Assembly (NCBI RefSeq): GCF_023897065.1
Contig: NZ_JAMHIV010000052.1
Span: forward strand, 1-47,304
Direction of reading: 5' to 3'
Length of the DNA: 47,304 nucleotides
Origin: Crossiella sp. SN42
Lineage (GTDB): Bacteria > Actinomycetota > Actinomycetes > Mycobacteriales > Pseudonocardiaceae
Of this stretch, positions 45,394 to 47,304 are shown in pieces (within the stretch, counting starts at the first letter, position 1; each line of letters begins with the position of its first letter). The translations under genes were made by a program, and so were the position numbers. The notes beneath the pieces are model-generated. The model saw only the letters and a list, made by a program, of their open reading frames with translations, did not search any database and had not been told where the DNA came from.

Positions 45394-47304
45394 ATGCCCA
45401 TCCGCCGATGGCGTGCCACCGCGATGCTGACCGCCCTGCTGCTCGCCCTGTTCGGCCTGTCCGCCCTGCCGGCGAACGCGGCCACCGGGGTGACCGCGAA
45501 GTTCACCAAGACCTCCGGCTGGGACACCGGCTACGAGGGCAAGTACACGATCACCAACAACGGACCGGCGGCGATCAGCAGCTGGACGGTGGAGTTCGAC
45601 CTGCCTGCCGGGCACCGGCTGGGCTCGCTGTGGGAGGCCACGCACACCGTCAGCGGCCAGCGGGTGACCGCGAAGAGCCAGTCCTGGAACGGATCCCTGA
45701 CCGCGGGCCAGTCCGCCAGCTTCGGCTTCGGCGTGCAGTTCACCGGCGCCTACCGCGACCCGGGCGGCTGCAAGGTCAACGGCGCCTCCTGTGACGGCGG
45801 CAGCGGCGAACCGGACACCCAGGCGCCCAGCGCGCCCGGCCAGCCCTCGATCACCAGTGTCAGCAGCTCCAGCCTCTCGCTGAGCTGGCCCGCCAGCACC
45901 GACAACGTCGGCGTCACCGGCTACGAGATCGTCGGCGACGGCGTGGTGGTGGCCACCGCGACCAGTACCTCGGCCACCGTGACCGGACTGGCCGCGGACA
46001 CCTCCTACACCTTCACCGTGCGCGCCAAGGACGCCGCCGGGAACACCTCGGCGGCCAGCCCCGCGGTCACCGGCAAGACCGGCAAGGGCGGCGACCCCGG
46101 CCCCTCGGGCAACCGCAAGGTCGGCTACTTCACCCAGTGGAGCGTCTACGACCGCGCCTACCACGTGAAGAACCTGGACACCTCCGGCACCGCGGCCCGG
46201 CTGACCCACCTGAACTACGCCTTCGGCAACGTCAACGCCGAGGGCAAGTGCTTCCAGGTCAACCAGGCGGGCCAGGGCGACTCCTGGGCCGACTACCAGC
46301 GCCGCCTGCCCGCCGAGCAGGCCGTGGACGGGGTCGCCGACGTCTACAACCAGCCGCTGGCCGGCAACCTCAACCAGCTCAAGAAGCTCAAGGCCAAGTA
46401 CCCGCACCTGCGGGTGCTGATCAGCCTCGGCGGCTGGACCTGGTCGAAGTACTTCTCCAACGCCGCGCTCACCGACGCCTCGCGCAAGGCGCACGTCAGC
46501 TCCTGCATCGACATGTGGATCAAGGGCAACCTGCCGGTCATCGGCGGCGACCCGCAGGGCGGGCCCGGCTCCGGCGCGGGCATCTTCGACGGCGTGGACC
46601 TGGACTGGGAGTGGCCCGGTTCCGAGGGCAACACCGGCAACATCGTCCGGCCCGAGGACAAGCGCAACTTCAGCCTGCTGGCCGCGGAGTACCGCGCCCA
46701 GCTGGACGCCCTCGGCGCGAGCACCGGCAAGAAGTACGACCTGACCGCGTTCCTGCCCGCCGACCCGCGCAAGGTCGACGCCGGGTTCGAGGTCGGCGAG
46801 GTGGTCAAGAACCTGACCTTCGGCAACGTGCAGGGCTACGACTTCCACGGTGGCTGGGAGAAGGTGGCCAACCAGCAGTCCTCGGTCAAGCACCCCGCCG
46901 GTGACCCGAGCCCGTTCGCCTACTCCGACGAGATCGCGGTGGACGCCTGGATCAGCCGGGGCGCGCCTGCCAACTGGGTCGTGCTCGGCGTGCCCTTCTA
47001 CAGCAGGGGCTGGACCGGCGTGACCAACGCCAACAACGGCCTCTTCCAGGCCGCCACCGGTCCCGCGCCGGGCACCTACGAGGCGGGCATCGAGGACTAC
47101 AAGAAGATCAAGAACCTGGTGAGCAGTGGCTACACCGTGCACCGGGACGCCGTGGCCGGGCACGCCTGGCTGTTCAACGGCAGCACCTTCTGGACCTTCG
47201 ACGATCCCACCGAGATCACCAGGAAGGTCAACTGGGCCAAGAGCAAGGGCCTGGGCGGCGCGATGATCTGGTCCCTCGACGGCGACACCGCCGACGGTGA
47301 GCTG
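45394..47304 (+). CDS. Secreted chitinase, CBM2-FnIII-GH18, 3' end outside window
   Basis: At least 637 residues, cut by the window edge a few codons before the expected end. A Sec signal peptide covers residues 1-29 (ALPANA/A). A CBM2-type chitin/cellulose-binding domain (about 31-130, with GWDTGYEGKYTITN and SQSWNGSLTAG) and a fibronectin III domain (about 146-228, APSAPGQPSITSVSSSSLSL onward) precede the GH18 catalytic domain. Catalytic DxxDxDxE is D399-G-V-D402-L-D404-W-E406; LISLGGWTWSKYF and GAMIWSLDGD frame the barrel. It cleaves chitin outside the cell. GAGGAGA lies 5 nt before ATG. DasR-like sites upstream suggest induction by chitin breakdown products. Confidence 0.96.
   Translation, partial: MPIRRWRATAMLTALLLALFGLSALPANAATGVTAKFTKTSGWDTGYEGKYTITNNGPAAISSWTVEFDLPAGHRLGSLWEATHTVSGQRVTAKSQSWNGSLTAGQSASFGFGVQFTGAYRDPGGCKVNGASCDGGSGEPDTQAPSAPGQPSITSVSSSSLSLSWPASTDNVGVTGYEIVGDGVVVATATSTSATVTGLAADTSYTFTVRAKDAAGNTSAASPAVTGKTGKGGDPGPSGNRKVGYFTQWSVYDRAYHVKNLDTSGTAARLTHLNYAFGNVNAEGKCFQVNQAGQGDSWADYQRRLPAEQAVDGVADVYNQPLAGNLNQLKKLKAKYPHLRVLISLGGWTWSKYFSNAALTDASRKAHVSSCIDMWIKGNLPVIGGDPQGGPGSGAGIFDGVDLDWEWPGSEGNTGNIVRPEDKRNFSLLAAEYRAQLDALGASTGKKYDLTAFLPADPRKVDAGFEVGEVVKNLTFGNVQGYDFHGGWEKVANQQSSVKHPAGDPSPFAYSDEIAVDAWISRGAPANWVVLGVPFYSRGWTGVTNANNGLFQAATGPAPGTYEAGIEDYKKIKNLVSSGYTVHRDAVAGHAWLFNGSTFWTFDDPTEITRKVNWAKSKGLGGAMIWSLDGDTADGEL

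Noticed and set aside
45334-47163. A 609-residue open frame on the minus strand opposite the chitinase
   Set aside because: It is an antisense shadow produced by high GC. The plus strand has signal peptide, CBM2, FnIII and GH18 motifs in one frame.

Overview
The window is high-GC DNA from a filamentous or near-filamentous actinomycete. Support comes from GTG starts and GC-ending codons, an F420 pathway gene (fbiC), a sdhCDAB operon, type VII secretion (WXG/EspC-like) proteins, an Endo H-type glycosidase, and chitinase promoters carrying DasR-like operators. The order trpS, yihY, dacA, SCO4848-family gene, sdh, nucleoside ABC cassette, cdd, deoA, add, deoC, upp resembles an actinobacterial core block. 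The overall flavour suggests Pseudonocardiales, but that is inference, not proof.

Layout. 1-7.4 kb: a TetR regulator, a YdeI-like protein, a PrnB-like haem-fold protein, a DUF72 protein, a secreted SGNH esterase, an NB-ARC/TPR regulator and an Endo H-like secreted glycosidase. 7.4-10.3 kb: a membrane protein, a rearranged TetR pseudogene, an NAD(P)H:quinone-type reductase and an intact related TetR with an operator palindrome. 10.3-13.1 kb: an accessory island next to tRNA-Leu(GAG), with a PIN-domain protein and a strikingly AT-rich plasmid RepA-like gene. 13.2-21.3 kb: housekeeping genes (exonuclease III, fbiC, trpS, yihY, D,D-carboxypeptidase, small membrane proteins). 21.3-24.8 kb: sdhCDAB on the minus strand.

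25.1-32 kb: a nucleoside uptake and catabolism operon (BMP lipoprotein, ATPase, two permeases, cytidine deaminase, thymidine phosphorylase). 32-36.9 kb: a small exported protein, an intergenic 7-bp tandem repeat array, a coiled-coil protein with 11-residue repeats, adenosine deaminase and an acidic protein. 37-39.3 kb: two YbaB-like genes, an NlpC/P60 hydrolase with a WXG-type N-terminus and an EspC-like protein with a YxxxD signal. 39.5-40.8 kb: a PadR regulator, an SMI1/KNR4 protein and a small membrane protein. 40.9-44.9 kb: deoC, an aldehyde dehydrogenase plus a half-length catalytically incomplete partner (together resembling a split ALDH16), and divergent upp. 45.4 kb to the end: a CBM2-FnIII-GH18 chitinase cut by the window edge.

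How the genes fit together. BMP/ABC import, cdd, deoA, add, deoC, the aldehyde dehydrogenase pair and upp form a coherent route: nucleosides are taken up, deaminated and phosphorolysed, the deoxyribose phosphate is cleaved, the acetaldehyde is oxidised, and uracil is salvaged. The Endo H-like enzyme and the chitinase, 38 kb apart, both carry DasR-like palindromes upstream, suggesting shared control by N-acetylglucosamine status. Many genes have a TAnnnT-type box 6-8 nt before the start codon, as expected for leaderless transcripts. The most notable observations are the rearranged TetR remnant, the chromosomal RepA island, the split ALDH16, the hendecad-repeat protein and the T7SS-like exported hydrolase cluster.
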